NCBI RefSeq assembly: GCF_910596095.1
Contig: NC_056554.1
Coordinates: 372,001-436,000 of the forward strand
Direction of reading: 5' to 3'
Origin: Thunnus maccoyii
Taxonomy: Eukaryota; Chordata; Actinopteri; Scombriformes; Scombridae
Length of the DNA stretch: 64,000 bases
Numbering within the stretch: position 1 is the first letter of the stretch; each line of letters starts with the position of its first letter. Below the pieces are notes generated by a model that saw only the letters and a program-made list of their open reading frames with translations, was not told the DNA's origin and did no database searches. Positions 29,436 to 39,540 of this stretch are shown here, piece by piece. Both the position numbers and the translations under genes were made by a program.

Positions 29436-31890
29436 TGTGTTCCTGATGTTTTGTGATAGTCTGGCTCTGTCTTTTTCACACAAGCACAAAGTGTTGAAAT
29501 CAGAAATTATTGCAAAATACAGAGCTTGGAAAAATATATTCCAAAGTCATGATGTATAAAAGGTATGTTCTAAAACACCAGTTCTCTTCAAATAATTCCC
29601 AAATGATTTAGTTTTAACACAGAAATGAATGGAAACAGTATACATATTTATGTCCAAAACATTAAAACATAACCAAAATGAATGGGGTAGAGTCGCATTC
29701 TAGATTATTAAAAACAAATAAGATATGGAAGCATTTGTAAAGATAACCAGAGATTTCCAGACTGTCCTCCTGAAAGAAATGACAGCATCAGTTATATTTT
29801 GAAAATGCCCAAAACGACTAAACGACGACCTAAATGACTCTTTCAAGGAGTGAAGGAGGAAGAAGCCTGAGATTACTTGACTGCTGTTCATTTATCCCAC
29901 CAACAGTCAAATTTGGATTCTTTTTAATCGCAGTCTTTTAACCCTGACCAAGTAGTTTTTGTGCCTGAACCTAATGATCCACAGTCTCTCATATACTGAA
30001 CATCAAAGGTTAGACAAAATCTAGTGGATCCAATGGTTCAAGGCACCTGTAACCACACCCAGCAGTGATGTCATGGTGTACTGACAAAAACCCTGGAGTA
30101 CAGTTGCACATCACTGAAGCAACATAAGAAATTGAATCACTTGAGGTCAAATGCAAAAACAAGATTTTCAGGGTCTGTTAAGTTGCTCTGTAAATGTCAT
30201 TTTTCAATGTTGTGTACTATAAACAAAATTCCATCTCATCCATTTTTCCACCACTGTGCCTGAAGAAGAAGTGTTTCAAAATACACTTTCATAAGTTCTG
30301 CATTTGGAATTTTACTTAGGAAAAAGAGAAATCTGAAGACCTGAACGCAGCACTCATACCACATTCTGTCCTCCAATGACTCCCAACTGGACCTCTCAGC
30401 ATTTAACCTTTATTTCAACCTTTCATGCCTCCCTTTATTTTCATTTCACAGTGGCCTCTTCCACCTGTTCTCTCACCACACCCTCCTTAAAAACACAGTG
30501 TACCATCTTCATTGTTCCTAGACACTAAAAGCTGTGTGTAATGAGTGGGCAGCCTGAACTTTGAGGTGATTCACTACTGTTGATTCCTGATTGAGAGTGC
30601 AGATGATGACCTGCAAGTGGTGCTGCATCTGCAGGTTTTTCACCACCAACCAAGGCTCTTGTGTCTGTTTAAAAAGACAGAAAATGTTATTTCAAGTCTT
30701 CACAACCAAACAAACGTGGCAAATGAACAACAAATCATTTAGAAACCTGTTCAAGTTATTACAGAGATGGTGCCCTCTGTTTTTGCTCAAAGATGGTCTC
30801 TGGTGTCAGATGTGAATGTTCATGATCTTTCTCCAGTTGTCCACTGACTCCTGGTGAATGATACTTTTACCTCTTCCCAGTGGATGCTGTGAGTGATTTT
30901 GGTCTGGTGTTCACAGACTGCTGGGGCCAGATGTATTTGATATCATTTTTATAATGTGCTTTGTATGAGAAAGAATCAAGGGCTGTTTTATCCTTGTCTC
31001 CAGATCACAAATAATAACTCTTGCAGTGCTCATTTTTACACCACCTTTTCACCAATCAAGTGAAAGCGCTTTTCTTTATTAGTTTAGTTTAATATTTGAT
31101 TTGTTCATCTGTTCAACATCTAAACTTAGGATCCACATTAGTTGATTAATACATTTGCTTTATTTACTTTTCAGTCAAGTATTTGTTTCATTGGTTTCCT
31201 GTTTGCTTTGATTTCTAATCATTGTTTTGTCCACTTCCTGGTTGAGGATGGTGCTCTCATGAATGCGCACACATGAATGCAACTTTCTCTAATAGGTGTT
31301 GGCAATATGGACTGCATGTGGACAATATGTTTTCCTTGCAGCCCTAGTAAAATTAACTCTAGCCTGAATAGCATACTGTGGAGTTATTGTACATTTTAAA
31401 GCATCAATGGAAAAGTCAATGTTACCATCATTGTAATAGCTTTAATTGTTTGTTTAATTTTACCCTAGATATTAGCTTGGTGGTTTTGCCAGACAGTATT
31501 TAAAGCATTTAAAGCCACTGTTAAGTTCATTTGGCCTTATGTCTGTGGGCTGGGGGACTCCCTCTGTGTCAGTAAATTTTCTTTGTTTTGCATTTATGGA
31601 ATTTCAATATGTATTTTGAAATTGAGAAACAGTAAAAAGCAGAGATCTCAACCAAGTTCCTGGACTTTTGTGCTCATTTCTGGTCCTCCAAACCTCACAG
31701 AACTGCTTCCCAACATCCTAATCAAATGGGTTTCAGATACTCACCCTACACACCTCCGGTATACAACAATCCAGGCTCAATCATCTCAGTGGTGGCGATC
31801 ATTTTCTCTGTGTGGTTGCTTTTCCTGCTCTTATGTCTGTCTGAGGGTACACAGAAATCAGTCCATAATGAAAGCCACAGTATTAGCTTG
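29436..31890. other. Intergenic DNA between AP1S1 and VGF
   Basis: No transposon family, long ORF or RNA gene is recognised. The stretch is unusually free of repeats for this window, so it may hold regulatory sequence, though I see no specific motif. 31890-32040 belongs to the VGF upstream region. Confidence 0.5.
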
Positions 31891-32040
31891 AGACACGGAG
31901 ACACGTTCCTCCTCGGCTCAGGAGGGCCTCAGAAGGGCTGAGTCCGGCCCTGAGAGATGTTCCCATAAACGGCGAATTCATTCACCAGCTTCTGTTCATT
32001 CAGCAGCTCGAGCACTGCAGCTAATTGATTCGATCAGAGA

Positions 32041-32145
32041 GGGGAGGGGGTGCAGAAAATCTTATGAATGAAACTCAGTCTGGTGACGTCAATGGGGACC
32101 GCTTGACGCATGAATCATGTGGGCCGGGAGGGCGGAGGTATAAGA
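32041..32145 (+). promoter_or_regulatory. vgf: VGF core promoter: CRE and TATA box
   Basis: A perfect palindromic CRE, TGACGTCA, is at 32084-32091. A TATAAGA box is at 32139-32145, preceded by G-rich blocks (GGGAGGGGG near 32041, GGGCCGGGAGGGCGG near 32121) and an AP-1-like TGAATCA at 32111. The CRE lies 55 bases before the TATA box, so roughly 80 before the inferred start. Mammalian VGF promoters are known to use a proximal CRE for NGF, BDNF and cAMP induction through CREB. The layout agrees with that; the start site is inferred. Confidence 0.85.
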
Positions 32146-32169
32146 CAGCCGCAGCCGCTGTCTGTAGTC

Positions 32170-32428
32170 CCGAAAACAGACGAGCCAAGGAGCGGAATCC
32201 CGAGAGAGGAGCGCAGCAACGGAACCCAACTCAATCACAAACAACAAAAACAGTGACGACAGTTAACACCAGAGGACAACAACAACAACTCACACACAAG
32301 AACCACACCACAACAGCACAGTGCAGGCAGCGGGCTCTGTGCATGACAACAGGACTTCTAGCAGCTCGAAGTGTGACGTGACGAGGAGGGGAAGCTGGAA
32401 TCCCCCCGCTGCTCCCACTGAACTGCAA
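32170..32428 (+). other. vgf: VGF non-coding exon 1 (5'UTR)
   Basis: The exon is taken from about 25-30 bases after the TATA box to the donor CAA|GTAAGT at 32429. It has no long coding frame that continues into exon 2. In rodents VGF also has a 5'UTR intron with the whole protein in the following exon. A 12-codon upstream ORF lies near its end. The 5' limit is inferred, the donor is clear. Confidence 0.75.
32343..32381 (+). other. VGF 5'UTR upstream ORF (12 codons)
   Basis: ATG at 32343 opens a frame reading MTTGLLAARSVT and stopping at TGA, wholly within the inferred leader. The start context has T at -3, so it is weak. It ends before the splice donor and does not overlap the main start. 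It could lower VGF translation slightly; the peptide itself has no recognised role. Confidence 0.4.
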
Positions 32429-32929
32429 GTAAGTGTCAACTTATTTGGACTTACTTAACCTTCTTTTCTGACAAATAATATCCGTTTTAATGCTGGCTCA
32501 TTATTAATCCCGAGATATTAAAAATAAATAAATAAAATTACTCTGAAGCCTGATAGGCAAACCAAATCCCAATTTGTTTCAGTGTGCAGAGCTTCACAGC
32601 ACAACATATCACACATGTACAGAAGAGGTTTTTCTTTTCTAGCAGAGTGTGTTGTCTGTGGTGCTTGATGGATTGTATCATGTTTGATAGTTGAAGTATA
32701 AAACATTTAAATTCCCTGTAAGAATATGAGCTATGACAAATGATATCGTTTATTAATCATATACATTCCAAAACATCTTTCACTGCCAACAGAAATATAC
32801 ATGAGCGGTTCTGGCGGTTTTTAAATGATGTTGTGGTGATTTGCGACCACTGTGGGAGCTAAATATATCGTTTTTTGGACTGGCCATATTTCTTTGTTTA
32901 TGGTCAACACAGAGGTGGCCGTATTGTCC

Positions 32930-33000
32930 TCCTCCTCCTCCTCCTCCTCCTCCTCCCTATCATCACCATCATCATCATCATCACCACCACCACCATTATC
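32930..33000. repeat. (TCC)n and (ATC/ACC)n trinucleotide tract
   Basis: About nine TCC units followed by ATC and ACC units, in VGF intron 1. Ser/His/Pro-run frames here are artefacts. Confidence 0.95.
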
Positions 33001-33288
33001 GTCACATCCAGCCATCATCACCATGGCTCGCTTTGCCAGAAATATCCAGCCTGAAAAACGAAGCAGAATGAAGTTACTACAACCTGTTCCCTTTGTGTGC
33101 ATTAAGGTGTGGTGACGTTGACAACAAGAAGGTTATGATGCCACAGAGACAGTGACCATGACAGTCTTTTGTCGTGTCTAAAATTTCTACAGAACACTGA
33201 GGGTTAGATATGTAGGCTGCGGGGAGGTTACTCATGAAGTCTGGAGGTGCTTTTACGCTTTTGATTTTGCTTTATGATTTTGCTTGAT

Positions 33289-33322
33289 CCAGCAAAAGCG
33301 GATTATTAATCCGCTTTGCTGG
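33289..33322. promoter_or_regulatory. Near-palindrome with paired TAATCC homeodomain cores
   Basis: The arms CCAGCAAAAGCGGATTA and TAATCCGCTTTGCTGG are inverted copies, differing by one inserted A. The centre gives GGATTATTAATCC, two opposed TAATCC sites of the type bound by OTX/PITX/CRX-class homeodomains. It sits in VGF intron 1. A regulatory role is inference; it could also be a short MITE remnant. Confidence 0.35.
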
Positions 33323-34097
33323 TATAAACTCTGTGACCTGCTCAGGCCAGAAGCTCACCTTCTGTAAGAGAGAATAAGACTGGGAGACACATGCAAGCAA
33401 GGCGGTTCGTTTGGATTGTATAGAGCATGAGCTCGGTCATATTACATCCTGTTTATCTTAATCATTCGCTGCGACTTTGCGCATCACGCATCACATACCC
33501 CCTGCAATCCAGCCACCTCCACTGCAGAACCACAATCACAATGCCCGGCTCCACCAGTTTTTTGCTCTGTTACTGTGTCTTGAAATATTTGTTTTGTAAC
33601 TGAAAAGGGAGGAAATAATTTCGTAATAGGAAAGTTAAACACGGTTCCAGAGATTTTCTTGAAAAGAGTGTAAATATTTAGAAATACGTTTGTATTAGGA
33701 TGACAAATAATAATCTCCCAGATGACAGGTGTTTTTTTTTTCTTTTTTTTTTTCGCTTTTCTTGAGGAAATAAGATTTTTATGAAGGCATAATAGACACA
33801 ATGACTGCAGATATTTTTAGCAGTGTCCTAATACTAACTGCAGCAAACGGTGTCGCTTGGCGTTTAAAAGAAGATCAGGTTATTGTGGCGATGTAAGCCA
33901 GCTGGAACCACACAGTGATCTTTTAGACCTGCGTGCATTTTAACACAAATCCAAGAATGCTGGGTGGATGGGAAACGTTTGTTGATGCCAACTGGAATAA
34001 GGAATGACATAACCCCGCAGTTATGTTCAGCTGCTGTGATATTTGAGACAAACCAGTCAACGTTACTGCACTTGTTGCAACTCAAAACGCTGAAGAT

Positions 34098-34118
34098 TTC
34101 AGCACCAAGGACAGCGGC
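34098..34118 (+). promoter_or_regulatory. RE1/NRSE (REST-binding) motif, copy 1
   Basis: The core TCAGCACCAAGGACAGC with its flanks matches the 21-bp RE1 consensus at 19 positions. The mismatches are at position 11, which is variable in known sites, and position 20. REST/NRSF binds such sites and represses neuronal genes outside neurons. VGF is a neuron- and endocrine-restricted gene, so the location in its first intron fits. Binding is inferred. Confidence 0.85.
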
Positions 34119-34147
34119 GGGTCCCTCCCCCGCCAGCAGCAGCATCA

Positions 34148-34168
34148 GGGGCTGTCCTTGGTGCTGAG
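34148..34168 (-). promoter_or_regulatory. RE1/NRSE (REST-binding) motif, copy 2, inverted
   Basis: The reverse strand reads the same 17-base core, TCAGCACCAAGGACAGC, as copy 1, with 18 of 21 matches to the RE1 consensus. The two sites face each other across 29 bases of GC-rich sequence and could form a 17-bp stem. Two full sites so close together are unusual for REST targets. Confidence 0.82.
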
Positions 34169-35199
34169 CTGAAGTGAGTAACATTACTCCCTAAGCAGTG
34201 GTGCCTACTGTTGGTACTGCGTATTCTCACCTCGTCCTGCTCAAGAGTTGGTGCTTTTTGGTTTTGTATGTGATGTCTTACATTTTACAGTTGAAATGTC
34301 TTGAAAACAATGAGAGGAACTCCCGCACATTGTCTCGCTCACTGCTGGAAGGTTCATTAAATCACAGTGTTTTGGTCCGTCCGACCTACATCAGGCATAT
34401 TGGCAGCATTTCCGTAGGAGCTGCTTCAACCATCCAATTAGAGGACTACAGAGATTAGTTTGACAGTTGTGCACCTTGACGTACGAGTCAGCAATACCCC
34501 GAAAATCTCAAAGTAATACAAAATAATAATGCCAATAAATTTTACAATACCAATAATAATACCAATGCCAATAATGTGTTATCAAACATAATAAACCCAT
34601 TAGAGGGTCAGAAAGGAAAGGTAAATTAAGGAAAAGTGTAAATTTGTAAAGAAAGAAAAAAAACAAAAAACAAAAAAACTTTGCAATATTATCATGCATT
34701 AGAAATTATATCTACCTCCAAATGGCACTAAATTGTCACAGGTCAAGGATGTACTTTGGCAAAGCATAAATAAGGGCACAAATGCCAATTCATCATTAAT
34801 CCGTATGGATCCATATAATCTAAATATTATAAGAAATATTATAGAGGCTAGGGATAAAATAGTGCAGAGGACCATTACACTTAACCAATGCGTAGATATA
34901 TTTCACCCAAAAAAACAGTGTAAGGAACAGGAAAAAATGTGAACCTTGTCATAAAATCATGGCGGAAAAAGGATGGCAAGGGAAGTTTTTAAAAACAGTT
35001 GAAATGTCTGAAAATCACATGTTTTTAATATGTGGTGCTATGGACACATTTTGTTTATTACAAATAAAAAAGAAAAAACTGGATTGACTGAATACTCAGC
35101 ACTAAATTATAATATAAGTGTGTGCTTCCTCATTATTATTCCTACTATTCACCAACAGGGATCAATAAAAGTTACAGATTTAAAATGATTAATTATAAC

Positions 35200-35345
35200 C
35201 AATAGCCCAGTCCAGTGCGGTACTGTAGTTCAGAGGTTTATTGTCCCCATTCAGTGAAAAGATCCTGGTTTTAACCCATGGTGTGCAGTTTGAACATTCT
35301 CGCCTTGTTGGCAGGGTTTTCTTTTGGATTTCCCTACTGTGGACC
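35200..35345 (+). mobile_element. Decayed tRNA-type SINE
   Basis: GTACTGTAGTTCAGAGGTTT, AGATCCTGGTTTTAACCCAT (a worn B box), and GTGCAGTTTGAACATTCTCG match a common fish SINE-like repeat. It ends about 130 bases before VGF exon 2. Confidence 0.5.
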
Positions 35346-35528
35346 AAAACTAGATCCAGTCTCCATCTCTTTTTTCTTTTTTCTGTGTCAGGGTCAGGGG
35401 AAGGTTGTTGTTAAAGTTGATAAAAAGGCAAATGTTAATTGCAATTAAATGTTCATTTCTGTGTTTTTCTCTCTTCAGGCATTTCTGATCCCCCTTGCTG
35501 CTCACAGCCAGCCCTGTTCTGAGTGGCC

Positions 35529-37727
35529 ATGATTGGGTCCCACGATGCCTCAAGTGCCCTTATCCTTCTGGTCCTCCTGACAGGGGCTTCTTCAATCCCC
35601 CATCTGTCCGACCCCAGCCCTATCCTCACCCCTGGAGATAACCTGCAAAGTGCTGTTCCTACTGGGCTGGTGGTGTCAGGAGAGAGGGAGAGAAGGGATG
35701 AGGAAAGACAATCTATACAGAAAAGAGAAGCAGAGGAAAAAGAGCATGAGGACGAGCTGTTTAAAGATGTGGATCCCAAAACACTTGCAGCAGTTTTACT
35801 GGAGGCACTGAATCACTCACAAGTAGAGAGAAGGAGGGACGGAGAGTATGGGATGGAAAAACAGATGAAGCCTGAGATGGAGGAGGTTAAAAAAGAGGAG
35901 GCATACAGAGAAGTGAGAACAATGGAGGGAGCAGACCGAGACAGAGATGGAAGACAGGAGTTAGAACTGCTGATGACTGCACAAGGGAAGGAGCGGGAAA
36001 GAGAGGAGGCAGATGAGAGGAAGAAAGCTCAGGAAGAAGAGGAGAAGATGACAGAGAGGGTGACCAGTCACACTACAAGCCAGACAGTGCAGGTCCAAAA
36101 TCAACAGCAGCCTGCTATTGCAGATGGAAGGGGGGTGGATGGGCTGGATGGTGTCCCCCAGCAGGAACCAACTAGCCTGGAACAAGGCAACGAGGAGGAG
36201 GAGCAGCTCAGCCCAGAGGAGCTGAAGAGCCTCGAGACCATGATGAAGGAGTTTCCTCGTTTGAACATTGCCACTAGGAGGGAGGGAGATTCAAAGCAAA
36301 CCCAGAGAGTGAGCAGGGGTTACAGCACCTACAATGACATCATACCAATAAATAAAGGCAGCAACCTCGCCATGTCTAAGAAGAAAATGAAGTGGCAAGA
36401 AGAAACGCAGAAAGCTCTGAACTTCCCAACATTCAGGGGAGGCAATTTTATGGAGGAATTTGAGGACAGTAATTACGCTGGTGGTAATGCAGCACAGTCC
36501 CAGCCTCCGTCGCAGCAGGAGGCAATGGAAGATGATGAACCAGAGGAGGAGGAGGAGGAAGATGAAGAGGTATTGAGTCCAGAGGAGGAGGAGGCTCAGG
36601 CAAAAGCAGAGCAGGAAGAGATGAGGAGGCAGGCAGCTGAGGCCCAGAGAGCCAAAATGGAGGAGGAGAAGTTGGCCGACATTGCCTCAGACATGCTGCT
36701 GCGCTACATGGTCAAACAGAACAACGGGAACAAGAAATACAGCTCGTCTCTGTCCAATGCAGCAGAGGACAAGAGGTCTGATGAGGAACAGGGAGTGACA
36801 GAGGAGGACGATATCGATCCTCAGACTATTGACAAGCTGATCGAGATCTCAAGCAAGCTGCACCTCCCTGCAGATGATGTGGTGGACATCATCAGCGATG
36901 TGGAGAAGAAGAAGAAGAAAGACGTGCTGCCTGAGATGACGTCACGTTGGCAGCGCCCCCTAACGCCCCTGTCTGTGTCATCATCGACCAATGACTTTTC
37001 AGTATCACAGACCAATCAAATCAGCCCCCCTGTCGCTAAGCAACCCTCACCAGCTGTCAATGTCCTCAAGACCTGGTTTCAGGAGAAGTCTCCAACAAAA
37101 TCGCAGGATCTCTGGAGCAAAACTACAAAGCCTACAAATCAAAATCTTTGGCCAAAACCTCAGAAGGCCTTGTCAGTCAAGCAGGACCCCTGGCTCAAAT
37201 CAACCAAGTCTGTTTGGACTGGTTACCCCCCTTACCCCTACACATACCCCTCCTACTACCAGAGGAAGCACTACTCAGACTATTACCCCATCTATGTCCC
37301 TACTCCTCCAAGACCGAAACTCCGCTATTATGTCCCCAGACCTGCTCTCACCCTCAACAATCTCCTGGGAAATTCAGTGGATGATGCGTACACTTTCCCT
37401 CCCAAACGCCGTTACCATAGCTGGGTCCAACCTCGGCTGAGAAAACCCCCCTCAGGCCTCCACCAGAAGCCTTACTACACCAGCTACCCCCTCCCACTGT
37501 ACCTGCGGACATTTCAGCCATTACTCATCCCCAGACCTCACTCCCCTCCCAGAATGCCTGTAATCCCTCCTCAACAGAAGCAGTTTTATTACTCAGCCCC
37601 AGCACCCACAGCGACTAGGAACCAAGATTATTATGTGGCTGGAAAGCAGCCAGATAGCAGCAACCGTGACGATCTGGAGAAATACATTCAGCAGATACTC
37701 ATGAAGCAACCAGAGATGTTGGACTGA
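35529..37727 (+). CDS. vgf: VGF, neurosecretory peptide precursor (granin family)
   Basis: A secreted precursor stored in dense-core granules of neurons and endocrine cells and cut by prohormone convertases into bioactive peptides. The start is the ATG at 35529 (GGCCATGA, G at -3), giving 732 residues; a GTG two codons upstream opens the frame but is not a start. Residues 1-22 form a signal peptide (ALILLVLLTGASS). Conserved blocks: SPEELKSLETMMKEFP (228-243), LADIASDMLLRYMV (382-395), DPQTID through LHLPADDVV (430 onward), closely matching human VGF, and the C-terminal DLEKYIQQILMKQP. Acidic runs (about 335-358) and basic cleavage sites (KR 415-416, KKKKK 460-464, KRR 626-628) fit a granin. 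It is longer than the mammalian protein (about 615), partly through a Tyr/Pro-rich region at 565-591. One coding exon, as in mammals. Confidence 0.96.
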   Translation: MIGSHDASSALILLVLLTGASSIPHLSDPSPILTPGDNLQSAVPTGLVVSGERERRDEERQSIQKREAEEKEHEDELFKDVDPKTLAAVLLEALNHSQVERRRDGEYGMEKQMKPEMEEVKKEEAYREVRTMEGADRDRDGRQELELLMTAQGKEREREEADERKKAQEEEEKMTERVTSHTTSQTVQVQNQQQPAIADGRGVDGLDGVPQQEPTSLEQGNEEEEQLSPEELKSLETMMKEFPRLNIATRREGDSKQTQRVSRGYSTYNDIIPINKGSNLAMSKKKMKWQEETQKALNFPTFRGGNFMEEFEDSNYAGGNAAQSQPPSQQEAMEDDEPEEEEEEDEEVLSPEEEEAQAKAEQEEMRRQAAEAQRAKMEEEKLADIASDMLLRYMVKQNNGNKKYSSSLSNAAEDKRSDEEQGVTEEDDIDPQTIDKLIEISSKLHLPADDVVDIISDVEKKKKKDVLPEMTSRWQRPLTPLSVSSSTNDFSVSQTNQISPPVAKQPSPAVNVLKTWFQEKSPTKSQDLWSKTTKPTNQNLWPKPQKALSVKQDPWLKSTKSVWTGYPPYPYTYPSYYQRKHYSDYYPIYVPTPPRPKLRYYVPRPALTLNNLLGNSVDDAYTFPPKRRYHSWVQPRLRKPPSGLHQKPYYTSYPLPLYLRTFQPLLIPRPHSPPRMPVIPPQQKQFYYSAPAPTATRNQDYYVAGKQPDSSNRDDLEKYIQQILMKQPEMLD

Positions 37728-38160
37728 AGGAGGGATGGAAGGAGAGAGAATGGGAAAGATGGAAAGGAAGCGAGATGAGACTGTATGTCTTCATATTTTT
37801 ACTTTGCTGGTATTCTGTTTCCTATTACATATGTAACACATTTCTTTATCCTATTTTGATTGGCTGTCATTTAGAAAAGGACCTTGCAAAGGACTTTTTT
37901 CCAGTGACAGTCTGAATTAAATGGAACTTTAGTAGGAAAATGAATCCACACTCCTCCTCCCCTGTGAAGAAGGGGAAACAGTATGAACATGGTCGGTTGG
38001 AAAGCATGATGCTGCACACATTTGTATCATGCTATAACTTTTCATCCAAACTCCCAGCATCACAACATTCTCCATTTGGACATTTTACAATGCCAGAAAA
38101 GGAGGACACTTAAATATGTTGTTACCTGTACCTTTAATAAATCCTTTTTCAGAGTCAGAG
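37728..38160 (+). other. vgf: VGF 3'UTR with poly(A) signal
   Basis: The 3'UTR runs from the TGA to a canonical AATAAA at 38136-38141, followed by TTTTTC and a GTGTGAGAG stretch, a good downstream element. This gives a 3'UTR of about 430 bases, much shorter than that proposed for AP1S1. No other structure was seen in it. Confidence 0.7.
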
Positions 38161-38307
38161 TGTGAGAGCTGGATACATTGTAGGTAGTGATGGATGCTGG
38201 GAAATGTTTGATGGCTGATGTAATTCTACTCAAAACAGAACATTTATGTGATAATCTGTCAGGAAAAATATCTCAAATATTATCTCTCAGTAATGACATA
38301 CACTACA

Positions 38308-38765
38308 TGGCCAAAAGTATGTGGACAACCAAGAACTGTGGTCATGTAACGTGATTCTGACACCATGTTCATGAATGTGCTGCTATAAAAGCCTGCAGTC
38401 TTCTGGTTTCAGGCTTTCCAGCAGATGTTGGAACCTGGCTGCAGAGATTTGTTCCCATTCAGGCACAAAAGCATTAGTGAGGTCAGCACTGATGTTGGTG
38501 ATAACGTCTGGCTGGTGTTGGATGGGAATGAGGTTCTCCCACAGCAAACTGGGAAAAGCATTTCTATGGAGCTGACAGGGGTATTATCACGTTGAAACAG
38601 GAAAGGAACAAACACAAACTGTTGACACAACAAGTTGGAAGGACACTACTATCTAAAACATCATTGTATGCTGGAGCATTAACATTTTACCTCATTGGAA
38701 CAAAGACACCCAAACCACAAAAAACAGCCCCAGACCACAAAGGTGTCCAGATACCTTACTCATGT
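38308..38765. mobile_element. Tc1-type non-autonomous element
   Basis: Begins TACACTACATGGCCAAAAGT and TATGTGGACA, a Tc1-type end, and runs to AGGTGTCCAGATACCTTACT, the degraded other end. It starts about 150 bases after the VGF poly(A) site. No transposase. Confidence 0.7.
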
Positions 38766-39144
38766 CTTAAAGGGGATACATTTTTATGCGCATAATTTCT
38801 GTGTTGTTTGTATAAAAAAGCAGCAAAAAATGTCACCAAAAGAATTCCTTTTCATTGTGCATATCCACACATACCCACCTAAGCTGTTTTAAATGAAATA
38901 TAACACAGCAAAAAGCATATTTCATTTAAAGGGCAGTGGGAGCCACACTAACATCACTATAATGGCTTGGATGACTCATCCTTTTGCATAACTTCAATTA
39001 CCTTGTTGCTATGGTGCCAAACCCTGGTCAAACTGTATATGGCATTCTTTTACATATGATGCCTTCAGAAGAGGATACAGCTGTTGTGTTTAGTATGAAG
39101 CAGTGAGCATACTGTTCTTTTACTAAACACGCGCATTTTAAAAA

Positions 39145-39540
39145 GACAAGGCTGATGTGATTCTGTATTTTTCTTAATATCAACAAATCCAGTGAAAAGA
39201 CCAAAACCAATAATGTGTTAGTCCATTTTATTTTTAAAAAAGGCTCACTAATGTATGGTGTGTGTGGGATTGAGTCAAAATAAACCACAGTGTGTGTGTT
39301 CATGGTAATGAAAGAAAATATCACCCAGTGCAACACTGTGGCTCATTGATATGTTTTTAAGTTTTTGGACAACAATGGAGCTATACAGCACAGAGGAATA
39401 AGATATATCAGATTTTAATACAAACATAACACTTGTTAGTAGAACTTGTTAATAGATCCATTCATTGTTGGTTTGGGTCTTTTCATGGGATTCATATATT
39501 TGTATTATAGAATATCGCCAACCTTATCCATTAAAGATAG
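39145..39540. mobile_element. Palindromic TIR element, family A copy 3
   Basis: Shares CAATAATGTGTTAGTCCAT and GGAATAAGATATATCAG with the other two copies. Confidence 0.55.

Larger units (their letters stand above)
32429..35478 (+). other. vgf: VGF intron 1
   Basis: A 3.05-kb intron from donor GTAAGT to acceptor TTTTTCTCTCTTCAG. It contains TCC and ATC/ACC trinucleotide runs (32930-33000), a 34-bp near-palindrome with TAATCC cores (33289-33322), an inverted pair of RE1-like motifs (34098-34168), and a decayed tRNA-type SINE (about 35200-35345). Between these I see no further structure. Confidence 0.75.

Noticed and set aside
32025..32381. 118-codon + strand frame over the VGF promoter
   Set aside because: It starts upstream of the TATA box and spans the promoter, so it cannot be one transcript's ORF; only its last 12 codons remain as the uORF.
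32821..33115. Several frames with poly-Ser, poly-His, poly-Pro or poly-Asp/Glu
   Set aside because: All are translations of the TCC/ATC trinucleotide tract in VGF intron 1.
35200..35345. tRNA gene
   Set aside because: The B box is worn and no cloverleaf can be formed; a SINE remnant fits better.
35523..35528. Upstream extension of VGF by two codons
   Set aside because: The first codon is GTG; eukaryotic initiation at the ATG 35529 fits the Kozak context and the signal peptide.
35453..37440. Frames overlapping the VGF coding exon in other phases and strands
   Set aside because: Shadows of the strong VGF frame, with no independent domains.
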